Source of the DNA: Collimonas silvisoli | Lineage (GTDB): Bacteria; Pseudomonadota; Gammaproteobacteria; Burkholderiales; Burkholderiaceae_D | Assembly (NCBI RefSeq): GCF_018305005.1 | Contig: NZ_JAGQEG010000002.1 | Span: forward strand, 1-64,000 | Length of the DNA stretch: 64,000 bases | Direction of reading: 5' to 3' | Part shown: one piece after another, positions 18,302-28,684 of the stretch | Layout: every line of letters begins with the position of its first letter | Position numbering within the stretch: position 1 is the stretch's first letter | Position numbers and translations under genes: made by a program | Notes under the pieces: generated by a model | The model's database searches: none | The model's input: only the letters and a program-made list of their open reading frames with translations | Told to the model about the DNA's origin: nothing

Positions 18302-18967
18302 TTATCTCAATCCAGCGATGTAATCGGCGACAGCCTTGATTTCATCATCCGACATGTCCCGCGCAATTGTCGCCATCTGCGGACTATTCTTGCGAATGCG
18401 GTCGCGGAAATTATTCAACTCGGTCACGGTGTAATCCTGATGCTGGCCGCCAATGCGCGGGAACAGGGCCGGAATGCCGGCGCCGTTCGGGCTATGGCAA
18501 CCGGCGCAGGCCGGAATGTTCTTTTCGGCGATGCCGCCGCGATAGATTTTTTTACCCAGCTCCAGCGTGTCCTTGTTCTTGGCGGCGCCCGGCTTGACCG
18601 CTTGCGCTTCCAGATAGGCGGCGATGTTTTTCATTTCATCGTCGGTCAACACCTTGGCCAGCGGCGACATGATTGGATTATTCCGGTCGGCGCCTTGGAA
18701 ATTCGTCAATTGCTTGTGGATATATGCGGCGTGCTGGCCGCCCAGTTTCGGGTTGACGCTGATGGTCGAAGCGCCGGCCGTGCCGTGGCAGGAAACACAG
18801 GCGGTAATGTTGCGCGCCGCGTCGCCGTTGGTATACAGTGCTTCGCCCTTGGCTGGATCCGCTTTGGCAGGCCCGGCTTTTGGCGCATCCGCTGCATGGG
18901 CAACGGAGGAAAGCGCAAGCACTGCAACGAAGAAAGATGTCACTACTGGAAAAAACGCACGGTTCAT
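18302..18967 (-). CDS. Periplasmic diheme cytochrome c4
   Basis: 221 aa with a cleavable signal peptide (MNRAFFPVVTSFF...VAHA-A). Two class I cytochrome c domains carry heme sites CVSCH (about 57-61) and CAGCH (about 153-157), with Met ligands probably in MSPLAKVL and in MATIARDMS. It passes electrons to terminal oxidases. It lies directly upstream of the resB/ccsA maturation genes that make it functional, as in many betaproteobacteria. Confidence 0.95.
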   Translation of the reverse strand: MNRAFFPVVTSFFVAVLALSSVAHAADAPKAGPAKADPAKGEALYTNGDAARNITACVSCHGTAGASTISVNPKLGGQHAAYIHKQLTNFQGADRNNPIMSPLAKVLTDDEMKNIAAYLEAQAVKPGAAKNKDTLELGKKIYRGGIAEKNIPACAGCHSPNGAGIPALFPRIGGQHQDYTVTELNNFRDRIRKNSPQMATIARDMSDDEIKAVADYIAGLR

Positions 18968-19165
18968 TCAAACACCCTGAGACTTGATTTTAGAATTCGG
19001 TGGCGACGAAGCTGACCGGCACAGCCACAGCAATTGATGGCCTGGCTCCCAAAGGCTATCGATAGCGTATAAGGCAAAGCTAAGCGGAACAGCAGTACAT
19101 AACCCCTTATTGTACAATAGCTTTCCGGCATTTTTGCCTCCCCTTACCGCATTTTCTGCTCACCC

Positions 19166-19885
19166 ATGTCCCTACTCTGGCAAGCCCGCTTCTTTACTAC
19201 GGTCAATCATCTTCGAGACTTGCCAACTTTGCAAGTCCCCGAGATAGCGTTCGCCGGTCGTTCCAACGCCGGCAAATCGACCGCCATCAATCTTTTGTGC
19301 AATCAGAAGAAGCTGGCTTTTGCGTCTAAAACACCCGGCCGCACCCAGCATATCAATTATTTTTCCATAGGCGGCGCCCACGTTGCGCAGCATCGCAAGG
19401 ATGAAACCAAGATCGACGAAATCCGGGCCTTGCTGGTCGACCTGCCCGGCTACGGCTATGCGGAAGTGTCCGGTTCGGCTAAATTGCACTGGCAGCAATT
19501 GCTCGGCGATTACGTACGCCGCCGCCAGCAGCTGGCGGCGCTGGTGCTGATTGTCGACTCGCGCCGCCCGTTCACCGAACTGGATGTGCAAATGGTGGAA
19601 TGGTTTGCGCCTACCGGCAAGCCGATTCATTGCATCTTGAGCAAATCCGACAAGCTCAACCGCAACGATGCTACCAATGCGCTGCGCCAGGCCCGTACAT
19701 TTTTGGCAAGTTATGTCGATGAAAATAACCAGACGTTGCCGTTCACCGCGCAATTATTTTCAGCGTTGAATCGTAGCGGGCTGGAAGAAGCCAACGACCG
19801 CATCCTGGAATTGGCCGGCCTGACAACTGCGGCCGATGACGAGACTGATGCGGAATCTGCGGCAAAGCCGGACAGCGAAGAATAA
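19166..19885 (+). CDS. engB: Ribosome biogenesis GTPase EngB (YihA/YsxC)
   Basis: 239-aa TRAFAC GTPase needed for late 50S assembly. G1 is GRSNAGKST (about 31-39), G3 is DLPGYGYA (about 91), G4 is SKSDK (about 158) and G5 is the FSAL region. A short acidic C-terminal tail after residue 215 and a His/Lys-rich insert ([10 protein letters not shown]) are mild deviations. It is divergent from cytochrome c4, with a candidate -10 (TACAAT, 19113-19118) upstream. Confidence 0.95.
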   Translation: MSLLWQARFFTTVNHLRDLPTLQVPEIAFAGRSNAGKSTAINLLCNQKKLAFASKTPGRTQHINYFSIGGAHVAQHRKDETKIDEIRALLVDLPGYGYAEVSGSAKLHWQQLLGDYVRRRQQLAALVLIVDSRRPFTELDVQMVEWFAPTGKPIHCILSKSDKLNRNDATNALRQARTFLASYVDENNQTLPFTAQLFSALNRSGLEEANDRILELAGLTTAADDETDAESAAKPDSEE

Positions 19886-19894
19886 GCAAGACGT

Positions 19895-19930
19895 AAAAAA
19901 GCCCTGGAGAAAGGGGAATATCTCCAGGGC
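19895..19930 (-). terminator. Terminator-shaped hairpin reading on the minus strand
   Basis: A perfect 10-bp stem GCCCTGGAGA / TCTCCAGGGC (19901-19930). On the minus strand it is followed by TTTTTT, the canonical order. On the plus strand it follows engB but has no T-run behind it. No minus-strand gene is recognised upstream of it. Confidence 0.6.
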
Positions 19931-20080
19931 AGAATGCCTTATCACTAAAAGCGATACGGCCCCGCTCAGGGAGGGAAGCGGGAGGCGAATGATGCACCTA
20001 TTGCTAGGAGAAGGACTGGCCAGAAAAAGTTCACGACTTTTTTTATTTTCAGCGAAAATATTAGCGAAGCACTACGCTAA

Positions 20081-21130
<1,050 letters not shown>

Positions 21131-21220
21131 GCAAGCCCAAGTCATACGCGCCGATGACCGCAAATAGGAAAGGTGTTGCAGGCAGTACCTTTCCCATTAC
21201 TTGACCACAGAAGTACCGAT

Positions 21221-21246
21221 TTTTTGCGCCATGCTAGGCGCAAAAA
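21221..21246. repeat. Inverted repeat downstream of hemB
   Basis: Perfect 10-bp arms TTTTTGCGCC / GGCGCAAAAA with loop ATGCTA. T-runs lie inside the 5' arm on both strands, so it is not a standard terminator. A second, shorter stem GGAAAGGT...ACCTTTCC lies at about 21167-21193. Confidence 0.5.
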
Positions 21247-21391
21247 GCAACGCTTATGAGGTTTTCATCATTTGCGAAACACGCCACTAGACCCTATTCT
21301 CTAATCCAAGCACTCCCTCCTGTTCCGCCCAGGCTTTCAGTTACCATGCAAAGCTACAACATCGATCGCCGCCAGGCGACAGGAGACAAAT

Positions 21392-22648
21392 ATGCAAGAG
21401 AAGGTGATCACCCTGGCGACGCCAGTTTTCTTTTTATTGATATTCATCGAGCTGATCGTCGGCCTGCTGCGACGACGCAATACCTATCGCCTCAACGACG
21501 CGATCAATAGCATCAGCCTGGGCGTCCTGAGCCAGGTCTCGGGCGTCTTCTTGCAAGTGCTGCGGATCGGCATCTACGCTTGGCTCGTGAATCACATCGG
21601 GCTGTATAAGCTGGCTGCCGACAGCATCTGGGTATGGCTGTCCGGCCTGCTGCTCTACGATTTTTGCTATTACTGGCTGCATCGCTGCGGCCATGAGGTC
21701 AATATCTTGTGGGCAGCCCACGTGGTGCACCATCAAAGCGAAGACTACAATCTGTCCACCGCTTTGCGGCAGACCAGCAGCGGCCCGATTCTGGGCTGGA
21801 TTTTTTATGTGCCGATGGCGGTGCTTGGTTATCCGGTGGAAGTATTCGCCGCGCTGGCGCTGATCGATCTGCTCTATCAATTCTGGGTGCACACCCAGCA
21901 GATCGGTAAATTGGGGTGGCTGGACCGGGTGTTCGTCACGCCGTCGAATCATCGCGTGCATCACGGCGTCAACGATATCTATCTGGATAAGAATTACGGC
22001 GGCATCCTGATTCTGTGGGACCGCCTGTTCGGCAGCTTCATCGAAGAGCGCGACCAGGACCCGGTAGTCTATGGCACCCGCAGTCCCTTGCGCAGCTGGA
22101 ATCCGATCTGGGCTAATTTCGAAGTGTATAAAGTGCTCTGGCTGGATGCCTGGCACGCGCGGCGCTTCGGTGACAAATTGCGGGTCTGGCTTGCCGCGCC
22201 GGGCTGGCGTCCCGCCGATGTTGCTGCAAAATGGCCGAGCGCGCCTTTCGATATCGCCCGGCCGCTGTATCATCCGCAACTAAGCCGCGCCGCTCAGGTC
22301 TATTGCTTGCTGCAATTCGCCATCGTGTTGCTGATCACCACCCATTTCCTGGCGGCCCAGGTCAGCATGCCTTGGCTGGAGGGTCTGGCTTACGCCGGCT
22401 GGCTGGTCGCCGCACTGTGGATTATCGGCGGCCTGATGGAGATGCGGCCGCACTATATCGCGCTGGAAGCATTACGGCTGGCGGCAACCAGCGCCGGCGT
22501 GGTGATCGGCAAAATCTGGTTTGGCGCGGTATTCTTATCACCGCTGATGCAGGGCGCCGTCATCATCGTATCACTGGTCTCGATGATAGGCCTCTGGTTT
22601 ATATTTAAACGCTTATCGACAATGCATGGACATCTTTCTCATCAGTGA
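21392..22648 (+). CDS. Sterol desaturase / fatty acid hydroxylase family membrane protein
   Basis: 418 aa. The diiron histidine clusters of the superfamily are present: HRCGH (about 98), HVVHH (about 110-114) and NHRVHH (about 187), with membrane helices before, between and after them, plus about four further helices at the C-terminus. It presumably hydroxylates or desaturates a lipid at the membrane; the substrate is unknown. ATG preceded by GGAGACAAAT. Its last 23 bp overlap the corA start, implying co-transcription. Confidence 0.85.
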   Translation: MQEKVITLATPVFFLLIFIELIVGLLRRRNTYRLNDAINSISLGVLSQVSGVFLQVLRIGIYAWLVNHIGLYKLAADSIWVWLSGLLLYDFCYYWLHRCGHEVNILWAAHVVHHQSEDYNLSTALRQTSSGPILGWIFYVPMAVLGYPVEVFAALALIDLLYQFWVHTQQIGKLGWLDRVFVTPSNHRVHHGVNDIYLDKNYGGILILWDRLFGSFIEERDQDPVVYGTRSPLRSWNPIWANFEVYKVLWLDAWHARRFGDKLRVWLAAPGWRPADVAAKWPSAPFDIARPLYHPQLSRAAQVYCLLQFAIVLLITTHFLAAQVSMPWLEGLAYAGWLVAALWIIGGLMEMRPHYIALEALRLAATSAGVVIGKIWFGAVFLSPLMQGAVIIVSLVSMIGLWFIFKRLSTMHGHLSHQ

Positions 22649-23804
22649 CAATCAGGTTAGCGAAAGCAAGGAAATCCCAGACACCGTACCGGTCAAAGGT
22701 TTCCTGTGGATCGACGCCACCCACGAAGAAGTAAGCGCCGATCCGGAAGCCTGGCGCAACGCCATTGCCCGCGCTACCGGCGTCCAGATCTACGATCCGC
22801 ACATGACGGATACGCAGAATCCGAATCATCCCTCGTATTTCGATTCGACTCAGGATTACGGCATGGTGGTATTTCGCAAGCTGATGCTGAACGGCGCGAG
22901 CGGCGGTAATGGAAACGGCAATTCTCATCCAACTGAAAACGGCACACCAGATACCGCCGACAAAAGTGCGGCGCCACCAATAGCTGCCCCCGAAAGCGAA
23001 GGCAGCAAGCGCCGGATCCCCGCCGCGTTGAGCAAGCTGGCGACGCAACCGGTGACTTTCCTGATCATGGACCATGCGCTGGTCACGGTCCACGAACGCT
23101 ACAGCCGCACCATCGAGGCCGCGCGCACGCGCCTGCTCGATCTTTGCAACAAACCGGAAAAAACGCCGCACTCGACGCGTCCGCCAACATCGCCGGAAGA
23201 TCTGTTGCTGCGCCTGATCAACGCCATGGTCGATCAATATCTGGATCTGCGCCAGCCGCTGACGACGCAGCTGGATCGCTGGCAGCATACGCTGCTCGAT
23301 CCGCGCCGGCCGTTCAAGGATTGGATGGCGCTGCTGGATGCGCGGATTGAATTGCGCAAACTGGAAAACCTGTGCGAAGAACAGCATGATGCGATACAAG
23401 AATTGCGCGATTACTTCGTCGATATCGACGACGGCGTCGAACTCAGCCGCGCCAAGGATCTGCTGCTGGTGCGCATCCATGACGTGATGGAACATATCAC
23501 GCGCGTGTTGAATCACGCGCGCCGGCTGGAGTCATCGATCGAATCAGCGGTGCAAATCCATTTTTCCGCAGTCGCTCACCGCACCAATGAAATCATGCGC
23601 ACGCTCACCGTCATCACTGCGCTGTTCATGCCGCTGACGCTGATTACCGGGATTTTCGGCATGAACTTTATCGAGATGCCGCTGCTAAAGAACAATGCCG
23701 GATTCTGGATCGCGATGGGCAGCATGGTGGCGATCGTGATCGGCATGCTGGTATTTTTCCAACGGCGCCGTTACCTGGAAAGCCAGGCATTGGATCGACG
23801 CTGA
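22626..23804 (+). CDS. corA: Magnesium/cobalt transporter CorA family
   Basis: 392 aa. Large N-terminal cytoplasmic domain, long helix, then two C-terminal membrane helices with the selectivity motif GMN in TGIFGMNF (about 345) and a basic cytoplasmic end QRRRYLESQALDRR. An Asn/Gly/Ser/Pro-rich insert at about residues 93-135 looks disordered and is not typical of short CorA proteins. It overlaps the upstream desaturase-like gene. Confidence 0.92.
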   Translation: MDIFLISDNQVSESKEIPDTVPVKGFLWIDATHEEVSADPEAWRNAIARATGVQIYDPHMTDTQNPNHPSYFDSTQDYGMVVFRKLMLNGASGGNGNGNSHPTENGTPDTADKSAAPPIAAPESEGSKRRIPAALSKLATQPVTFLIMDHALVTVHERYSRTIEAARTRLLDLCNKPEKTPHSTRPPTSPEDLLLRLINAMVDQYLDLRQPLTTQLDRWQHTLLDPRRPFKDWMALLDARIELRKLENLCEEQHDAIQELRDYFVDIDDGVELSRAKDLLLVRIHDVMEHITRVLNHARRLESSIESAVQIHFSAVAHRTNEIMRTLTVITALFMPLTLITGIFGMNFIEMPLLKNNAGFWIAMGSMVAIVIGMLVFFQRRRYLESQALDRR

Positions 23805-23826
23805 GCATCACCTGTTTGCAATAAAC

Positions 23827-23859
23827 AAAAGCCCCGTCATAAAAAAAACGAGGCTTTTT
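23827..23859. terminator. Terminator between corA and the peroxiredoxin gene
   Basis: Arms AAAAGCC-CCGT and ACGA-GGCTTTTT around an A-rich loop, one internal mismatch, with a T-run on the plus side and A/T symmetry that lets it serve both convergent genes. Confidence 0.75.
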
Positions 23860-23893
23860 ATTCAGAGCTGCCGACTTCGATGCGGCAGCAAAA

Positions 23894-24535
23894 TCAGTCG
23901 CGGTTAGGCTGCGGCGTCAAGCGCAGATAAGGACGAATCGCCTTGTAACCCTTGGGAAATTTTTGCTTGAGTACAGCCTCATCCTGCAGCGAAGGAACGA
24001 TCACGACATCTTCGCCATCCTTCCAATTTCCCGGCGTGGCGACCGAATAATTATCGGTCAGCTGCAAGGAATCGATGACGCGCAGGATTTCGTCGAAATT
24101 GCGGCCGGTGCTGGCAGGATAAGTGATGATCAGCCGCACTTTCTTGGCCGGATCGATCACGAACAGCGAGCGCACGGTTGCTGTTGCGCTGGCATTCGGA
24201 TGGATCAGATCATACAGCTCGGACACTTTGCGATCGGCATCCGCGATGATGGGGAAACCAACCACGGTATTCTGCGTTTCATTGATATCCTTGATCCACT
24301 CCTGATGCCTGTCAGCCGGATCCACAGACAGCGCAATCACTTTGACGCCGCGTTGTTCAAACTGCGATTTCAATTTGGAAGTCAAACCAAGTTCGGTGGT
24401 GCAGACCGGCGTGAAGTCTGCCGGATGCGAAAACAGCACCACCCAGGAAGCGCCGGCCCAATCATGAAAATTGATCTTGCCGAGCGAAGAGTCCTGCTCA
24501 AAATCGGGGGCGACATCGCCAAGGCGTAAAGTCAT
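23894..24535 (-). CDS. 1-Cys peroxiredoxin (Prx6 type)
   Basis: 213-aa thiol peroxidase. The peroxidatic Cys is in FTPVCTTE (about Cys45), and no second cysteine occurs in the protein, which defines the 1-Cys Prx6 class. A long C-terminal domain (GNWKDGEDVVIVPSLQDE) is typical. Start at ATG 24535 with AAAGGAG seven bases upstream; the longer frame to 24568 is not supported. Convergent with corA. Confidence 0.95.
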   Translation of the reverse strand: MTLRLGDVAPDFEQDSSLGKINFHDWAGASWVVLFSHPADFTPVCTTELGLTSKLKSQFEQRGVKVIALSVDPADRHQEWIKDINETQNTVVGFPIIADADRKVSELYDLIHPNASATATVRSLFVIDPAKKVRLIITYPASTGRNFDEILRVIDSLQLTDNYSVATPGNWKDGEDVVIVPSLQDEAVLKQKFPKGYKAIRPYLRLTPQPNRD

Positions 24536-24657
24536 TTCAGTCTCCTTTAAATTGCACAGGGTTTGCAAAATAGATAGAGCTGAAACTATAGCGTTGCCGC
24601 GGCCATAGCCTAAAGAATTTTATCGACTATCGACATAAGCTGCAGTTAGAAGCAAGA

Positions 24658-26526
24658 TCAGGCGGCTGGTTTAGCGATTATTTTTGCATCCAGAACCGAT
24701 AACGACTGCAGGAATTTATCGGCGTTCTGATAACCGATGACGCGGCCATGCGGCACTTCCTGCCCCTGTCCGTCAAACAATATGATGCCAGGCGGGCCGA
24801 ATAAATTGAAGCGCTTGAGCATCGCCTTGTCGTCCGCATTGTTGCCGGTGACATCGATTTGCAGCAATATCATTTCACCAAAGCGTGCCTGGATACGCGG
24901 GTCGGTAAAAGTGAGCTTTTCCATTTCCTTGCAGGACACGCACCAGTCGGCATAAAAATCCAGCAATGCCGGTTTGCCGTTGGTTTGGGCCAATGCCGCG
25001 TCCAGTTCCGCCACTGATTTAACCTTGATGAATTGAGTGCGAATGCTTTCCTGCGCTCCCCCCAGGTGCGCCAGCGGCGCCAGCACATCGCGCCCGCCAG
25101 TGATACCGCCGACCAGCTGCACCGCACCGCACACCATGAATACCACGCCGAATGCCCTGGCGAACCAGGCGGACGATTTTCCCCACAGCAGAAATGCGCC
25201 ATAGCCGATGCCCAAGGCGGCCCAGCCTAGCATCTGTGCCAATGCCGGGATAACCGGCGCCACCATCCACAACGCCACCGCCAGCATCAGCACGCCAAAG
25301 AAGCGCTTGACCGATTCCATCCAGACGCCGGCGCGCGGCAACAGGGAGCCGGCAGAAATACCGACCAATATCAACGGCACGCTCATGCCGACTGCCATTG
25401 CGAACAACGCGCTGCCGCCAATCACCACGTCACGCGTCTGGCTGATATACACCAGCGCCCCCGCCAACGGCGCCGCCACGCAAGGCCCGACGATCAATGC
25501 CGAAATCGCACCCATGACAAACACGCCGACCAGCTTGCCGGCCGATTGCTGACCGGAAGCCTGCGTCAATTTGGTTTGAAATGCCGCTGGCAACTGCAAT
25601 TCATAGAAGCCGAACATGGACAACGACATCAGCACCATCAACAAGGCAAACGCCGACAACACCCAGGGATTCTGCAGGGTGGCAGCCAGCCCTTCGCCCG
25701 CCAGCCCGGCGGCTACGCCAAGCGCGGTGTAGACCAATGCCATCCCCAACGCATAGGTCACGGAGAGCAGGAAACCTCGACGGCGGCTAGTCTTGGCGCC
25801 CTCGCCGACAATAATCGACGACAGGATAGGTACCATCGGCAAAACACAGGGAGTAAAGGCGAGGCCCAGGCCGAGCAGCAGGAACAGCGGCATGATCACC
25901 AGCAGTTTGCCGCCCTTCAGCGACGATTCGATACGGCCGCTTTCTGTATCTGCCGGGGTGGATAAAATCGCGTTTCCTGACACCTGAGGAGTAACCGCAG
26001 CTGCGTTAATGGCAGCCGCAGACCTGGCTCGCGGCGTATCAACGGCAGCAGCGCCGCCTTTGGCAATACCCATCGCGCTCAACAAGCCTCCAGACGTGCT
26101 GCCAGCGACCGTAGAGAGGCTGATACGCGAATCCATAGGCGGGTAGCACAAGCCCTTGTCGGCGCAACCCTGACCGGTGGAAATCAGCGTGAAACTGCCG
26201 TTCGCTTCGACCGGCAGGCGGATGATGACACTGTGATGATAGGTCTCGACATTCTTGTTGAAGGTCTGGTCGAACTTGACGGTGCCGGCCGGAATCTGCG
26301 CTTCGCCCAGCGTCGCGCCTTCGGCCTTGAAGTGGAACCGCTCGCGATACATGTAATAACCATCGGCGATCGCATAGGTCACTTCAGCAGTCTTGGCATC
26401 GGCCATGCGTGCCGAAAACTTGAACGCCACTTCCGGCGCCAGGTAATCGTCGTCGTCGGCATGCGCCAGGCAAAACACAAACAGCATGGCAAACAACACA
26501 GACAATTGCTTGAGAGACTTAAACAT
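24658..26526 (-). CDS. dsbD: Thiol:disulfide interchange protein DsbD
   Basis: 622 aa; carries reducing equivalents from cytoplasmic thioredoxin to the periplasm. Order: signal peptide (ending AHA-D), N-terminal immunoglobulin-like domain with the Cys pair in GCADKGLCYPP (about 118/124), eight-helix membrane core with FTPCVLP (about 224) and VGPCVAAP (about 350), then a thioredoxin domain with WCVSCKEM (about 527). It reduces partners used in cytochrome c maturation, so it fits with resB/ccsA nearby. The ATG overlaps cutA by 8 bp. Confidence 0.96.
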   Translation of the reverse strand: MFKSLKQLSVLFAMLFVFCLAHADDDDYLAPEVAFKFSARMADAKTAEVTYAIADGYYMYRERFHFKAEGATLGEAQIPAGTVKFDQTFNKNVETYHHSVIIRLPVEANGSFTLISTGQGCADKGLCYPPMDSRISLSTVAGSTSGGLLSAMGIAKGGAAAVDTPRARSAAAINAAAVTPQVSGNAILSTPADTESGRIESSLKGGKLLVIMPLFLLLGLGLAFTPCVLPMVPILSSIIVGEGAKTSRRRGFLLSVTYALGMALVYTALGVAAGLAGEGLAATLQNPWVLSAFALLMVLMSLSMFGFYELQLPAAFQTKLTQASGQQSAGKLVGVFVMGAISALIVGPCVAAPLAGALVYISQTRDVVIGGSALFAMAVGMSVPLILVGISAGSLLPRAGVWMESVKRFFGVLMLAVALWMVAPVIPALAQMLGWAALGIGYGAFLLWGKSSAWFARAFGVVFMVCGAVQLVGGITGGRDVLAPLAHLGGAQESIRTQFIKVKSVAELDAALAQTNGKPALLDFYADWCVSCKEMEKLTFTDPRIQARFGEMILLQIDVTGNNADDKAMLKRFNLFGPPGIILFDGQGQEVPHGRVIGYQNADKFLQSLSVLDAKIIAKPAA

Positions 26527-26851
26527 TCACGTCCTTTTGGGTTTCTGCAGTAATCCAGTCAAGATAGGCCGGCAAACCGGCCGCAATCGGTAAAGCAATT
26601 ATTTCTGGCAATCCATACGGATGGATCGCCTTGATCGCACTTTCCAGCTCCGCGTAGCGGCTGGCGACAGTCTTGATCAGCAAGGTCACCTCGCTGGCCT
26701 GCTCCACCACGCCTTGCCAGCGATACACCGACTGTACCGCCGGCAGGATATTGACACAGGCGGCCAGTTTGCGTTCCACCAGTTGCCGCGCCAAAGCCTG
26801 CGCGCTGAGCGCGTCAGGCAAGTTGGTGAATATAAGCAAGGCGTCTGACAT
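26519..26851 (-). CDS. cutA: CutA-family divalent-ion tolerance protein
   Basis: 110 aa, trimeric ferredoxin-like fold related to PII. Conserved LVERKLAACVNILP, SVYRWQG and HPYGLPEIIALP are all present. Named for copper tolerance in E. coli, although its real role is unclear. Start at ATG 26851 (GGGA upstream); the longer frame back to 26932 has no family support. It shares 8 bp with dsbD, the classic cutA-dsbD pairing. Confidence 0.95.
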   Translation of the reverse strand: MSDALLIFTNLPDALSAQALARQLVERKLAACVNILPAVQSVYRWQGVVEQASEVTLLIKTVASRYAELESAIKAIHPYGLPEIIALPIAAGLPAYLDWITAETQKDVNV

Positions 26852-26930
26852 AGTCGATTCCCGAGAACGATCCTTACAGCAGGCGCCTCCAAGTGACGGC
26901 CAGAAGGCCAGGGAATAGCGCCCGGAACGC

Positions 26931-26957
26931 AAAAAAGCCAGGCTAGGCCTGGCTTTT
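26931..26957 (-). terminator. Terminator at the end of the alpha operon
   Basis: A perfect 11-bp stem AAAAGCCAGGC / GCCTGGCTTTT with a three-base loop, then TTTTTT on the minus strand, 29 bp behind the rplQ stop. It is the natural end of the S10-spc-alpha transcript and separates it from cutA. Confidence 0.9.
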
Positions 26958-26985
26958 GATTGTAACGCAGCTTGGCTGGTTAAGC

Positions 26986-27381
26986 TTAGTCCGCTGTCGG
27001 CACTTCAGCAGCGTCGCTGATTTCCGGACGGTCCATCAGCTCGATGTAAGCCATAGGAGCGTTATCGCCAACGCGGAAACCCATTTTCAAGATGCGCAGG
27101 TAGCCGCCGTTGCGGTTTGCATAACGTGGACCCAGTTCAGCGAACAGCTTCAAGACCATTTCGCGGTCGCGCAGACGGGCGAATGCCAGGCGCTTGTTTG
27201 CCAATGTGTCGGTCTTGCCCAATGTCAGGATAGGTTCGATCACGCGACGCAGCTCTTTTGCCTTTGGCAATGTGGTCTTGATTGCTTCGTGACGCAGCAG
27301 CGAAACAGTCATGTTGCGCAACATGGCGAGGCGGTGGGAAGAAGTACGATTTAACTTACGAAGACCGTGACGATGACGCAT
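26986..27381 (-). CDS. rplQ: 50S ribosomal protein L17
   Basis: 131 aa. Starts [17 protein letters not shown], the L17 signature, and continues with the conserved block [18 protein letters not shown]. It binds 23S rRNA near the exit tunnel. Last gene of the alpha operon; separated from rpoA by a 171-bp gap that contains a stable hairpin (27511-27537). Confidence 0.98.
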   Translation of the reverse strand: MRHRHGLRKLNRTSSHRLAMLRNMTVSLLRHEAIKTTLPKAKELRRVIEPILTLGKTDTLANKRLAFARLRDREMVLKLFAELGPRYANRNGGYLRILKMGFRVGDNAPMAYIELMDRPEISDAAEVPTAD

Positions 27382-27510
27382 GGTAATTCCTTTCAGTTTT
27401 TGAGTTTACATCCAGCTCTTCGATCGACTTTGGCGTGTCGCCTGGGTCGCGGGCCGGTTGAAATTAGGTACAACAATAAATACAACAAAGGTAGAGCGGC
27501 AAAACAAGCT

Positions 27511-27537
27511 CAGGGGCGAGATTCTATCTCACCCCTG
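27511..27537 (-). repeat. Hairpin between rpoA and rplQ
   Basis: Arms CAGGGGTGAGAT and ATCTCGCCCCTG (one mismatch) with loop AGA as read on the minus strand. A TTTT tract follows only after seven bases, so it could be a weak attenuator or a processing site. Confidence 0.5.
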
Positions 27538-27552
27538 GCCTAACAACAAATA

Positions 27553-28530
27553 TTACTTTTCCAGACCTGCAGGCGGCCAGTTTTCCAGCTTCATACCCAG
27601 GGTCAAACCACGCGACGCCAGAACTTCCTTGATTTCATTCAAGGACTTGCGGCCCAGGTTTGGCGTCTTCAGCAGTTCATTTTCGCTACGTTGGATCAGA
27701 TCGCCAATGTAGTAAATGTTTTCTGCTTTGAGGCAGTTGGCCGAACGTACTGTCAGCTCCAGGTCGTCGACCGGACGCAACAGGATAGGATCGACTTGCG
27801 GTGCGCGCGATGGGGCTTCAGCAGCAGCTTCGGTGCCTTCCAGTGCAGCGAACACGTTCAGTTGATCAACCAGCACGCGTGCCGATTGGCGAATCGCTTC
27901 TTCCGGAGTGATCACGCCATTGGTTTCAATGTTGATGACCAGCTTGTCCAGGTCGGTACGTTGTTCCACACGCGCCGATTCAACAGCGTAGGAAACACGG
28001 CGTACAGGCGAGAACGATGCATCCAAAATGATGCGGCCGATAGTCTTGTTGGCATCTTCCGTCAAACGACGGACGTTGCCCGGCACGTAGCCACGGCCCT
28101 TTTCAACCTTGATCTGCATGTCGAGTGCGCCACCGGCGGTCAGGTGGGCAATCACGTGTTCCGGATTCACCAGTTCGACGTCATGCGGCAGATCGATGTC
28201 GGAAGCCAGCACTGCGCCTTCACCATCTTTTTTCAAAGTCAGCGTGACTTCGTCACGGTTATGCAATTTGAATACGACGCCCTTCAGGTTCAGAAGAATA
28301 TCGACTACGTCTTCTTGCACGCCGTCGAGCGACGAGTATTCGTGCACCACACCGGCGATCGTCACTTCAGTCGGCGCGTAGCCAACCATCGACGACAGCA
28401 GCACGCGACGCAGCGCATTGCCAAGGGTGTGGCCGTAGCCACGTTCAAACGGTTCCATCACGACTTTAGCGTGGCCGGAACCCAGTGCTTCTACTTCGAT
28501 AATACGTGGCTTCAACAAGCTGTTTTGCAT
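27553..28530 (-). CDS. rpoA: RNA polymerase alpha subunit
   Basis: 325 aa. N-terminal dimerisation domain ([20 protein letters not shown], about 29-48) that scaffolds beta and beta-prime, a linker with an Ala/Glu-rich segment (about 235), and the C-terminal domain that contacts UP elements and activators ([18 protein letters not shown] and [13 protein letters not shown]). Full length. A 154-bp leader with two hairpins precedes it. Confidence 0.98.
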   Translation of the reverse strand: MQNSLLKPRIIEVEALGSGHAKVVMEPFERGYGHTLGNALRRVLLSSMVGYAPTEVTIAGVVHEYSSLDGVQEDVVDILLNLKGVVFKLHNRDEVTLTLKKDGEGAVLASDIDLPHDVELVNPEHVIAHLTAGGALDMQIKVEKGRGYVPGNVRRLTEDANKTIGRIILDASFSPVRRVSYAVESARVEQRTDLDKLVINIETNGVITPEEAIRQSARVLVDQLNVFAALEGTEAAAEAPSRAPQVDPILLRPVDDLELTVRSANCLKAENIYYIGDLIQRSENELLKTPNLGRKSLNEIKEVLASRGLTLGMKLENWPPAGLEK

Positions 28531-28585
28531 GAAATGTCCTTTTCAATACCCTCGGCTCGTTACACCGATAAGGCTGATGGCATTA

Positions 28586-28670
28586 AGGGTGGCGCAGATA
28601 ATCGTGAAGATTGCCGGCGCCACCCTGATGAAAAAGCCCCGCCTGCGGAAAAAATAACTGCGGGCAGGGC
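28586..28670 (-). terminator. Terminator-like hairpin and second hairpin between rpsD and rpoA
   Basis: At 28631-28670 a GC-rich stem (GCCCTGCCCGC / GCAGGCGGGGC, one mismatch) is followed on the minus strand by TTTTTC. At 28586-28626 a perfect 10-bp stem AGGGTGGCGC / GCGCCACCCT follows. The first has the form of an intrinsic terminator inside the alpha operon. Confidence 0.65.
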
Positions 28671-28684
28671 CGGAAAAACTAAAA

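Noticed and set aside
24536-24657. Possible OxyR site upstream of the peroxiredoxin gene
   Set aside because: ATAG and CTAT elements occur, but the spacing does not fit the OxyR consensus.
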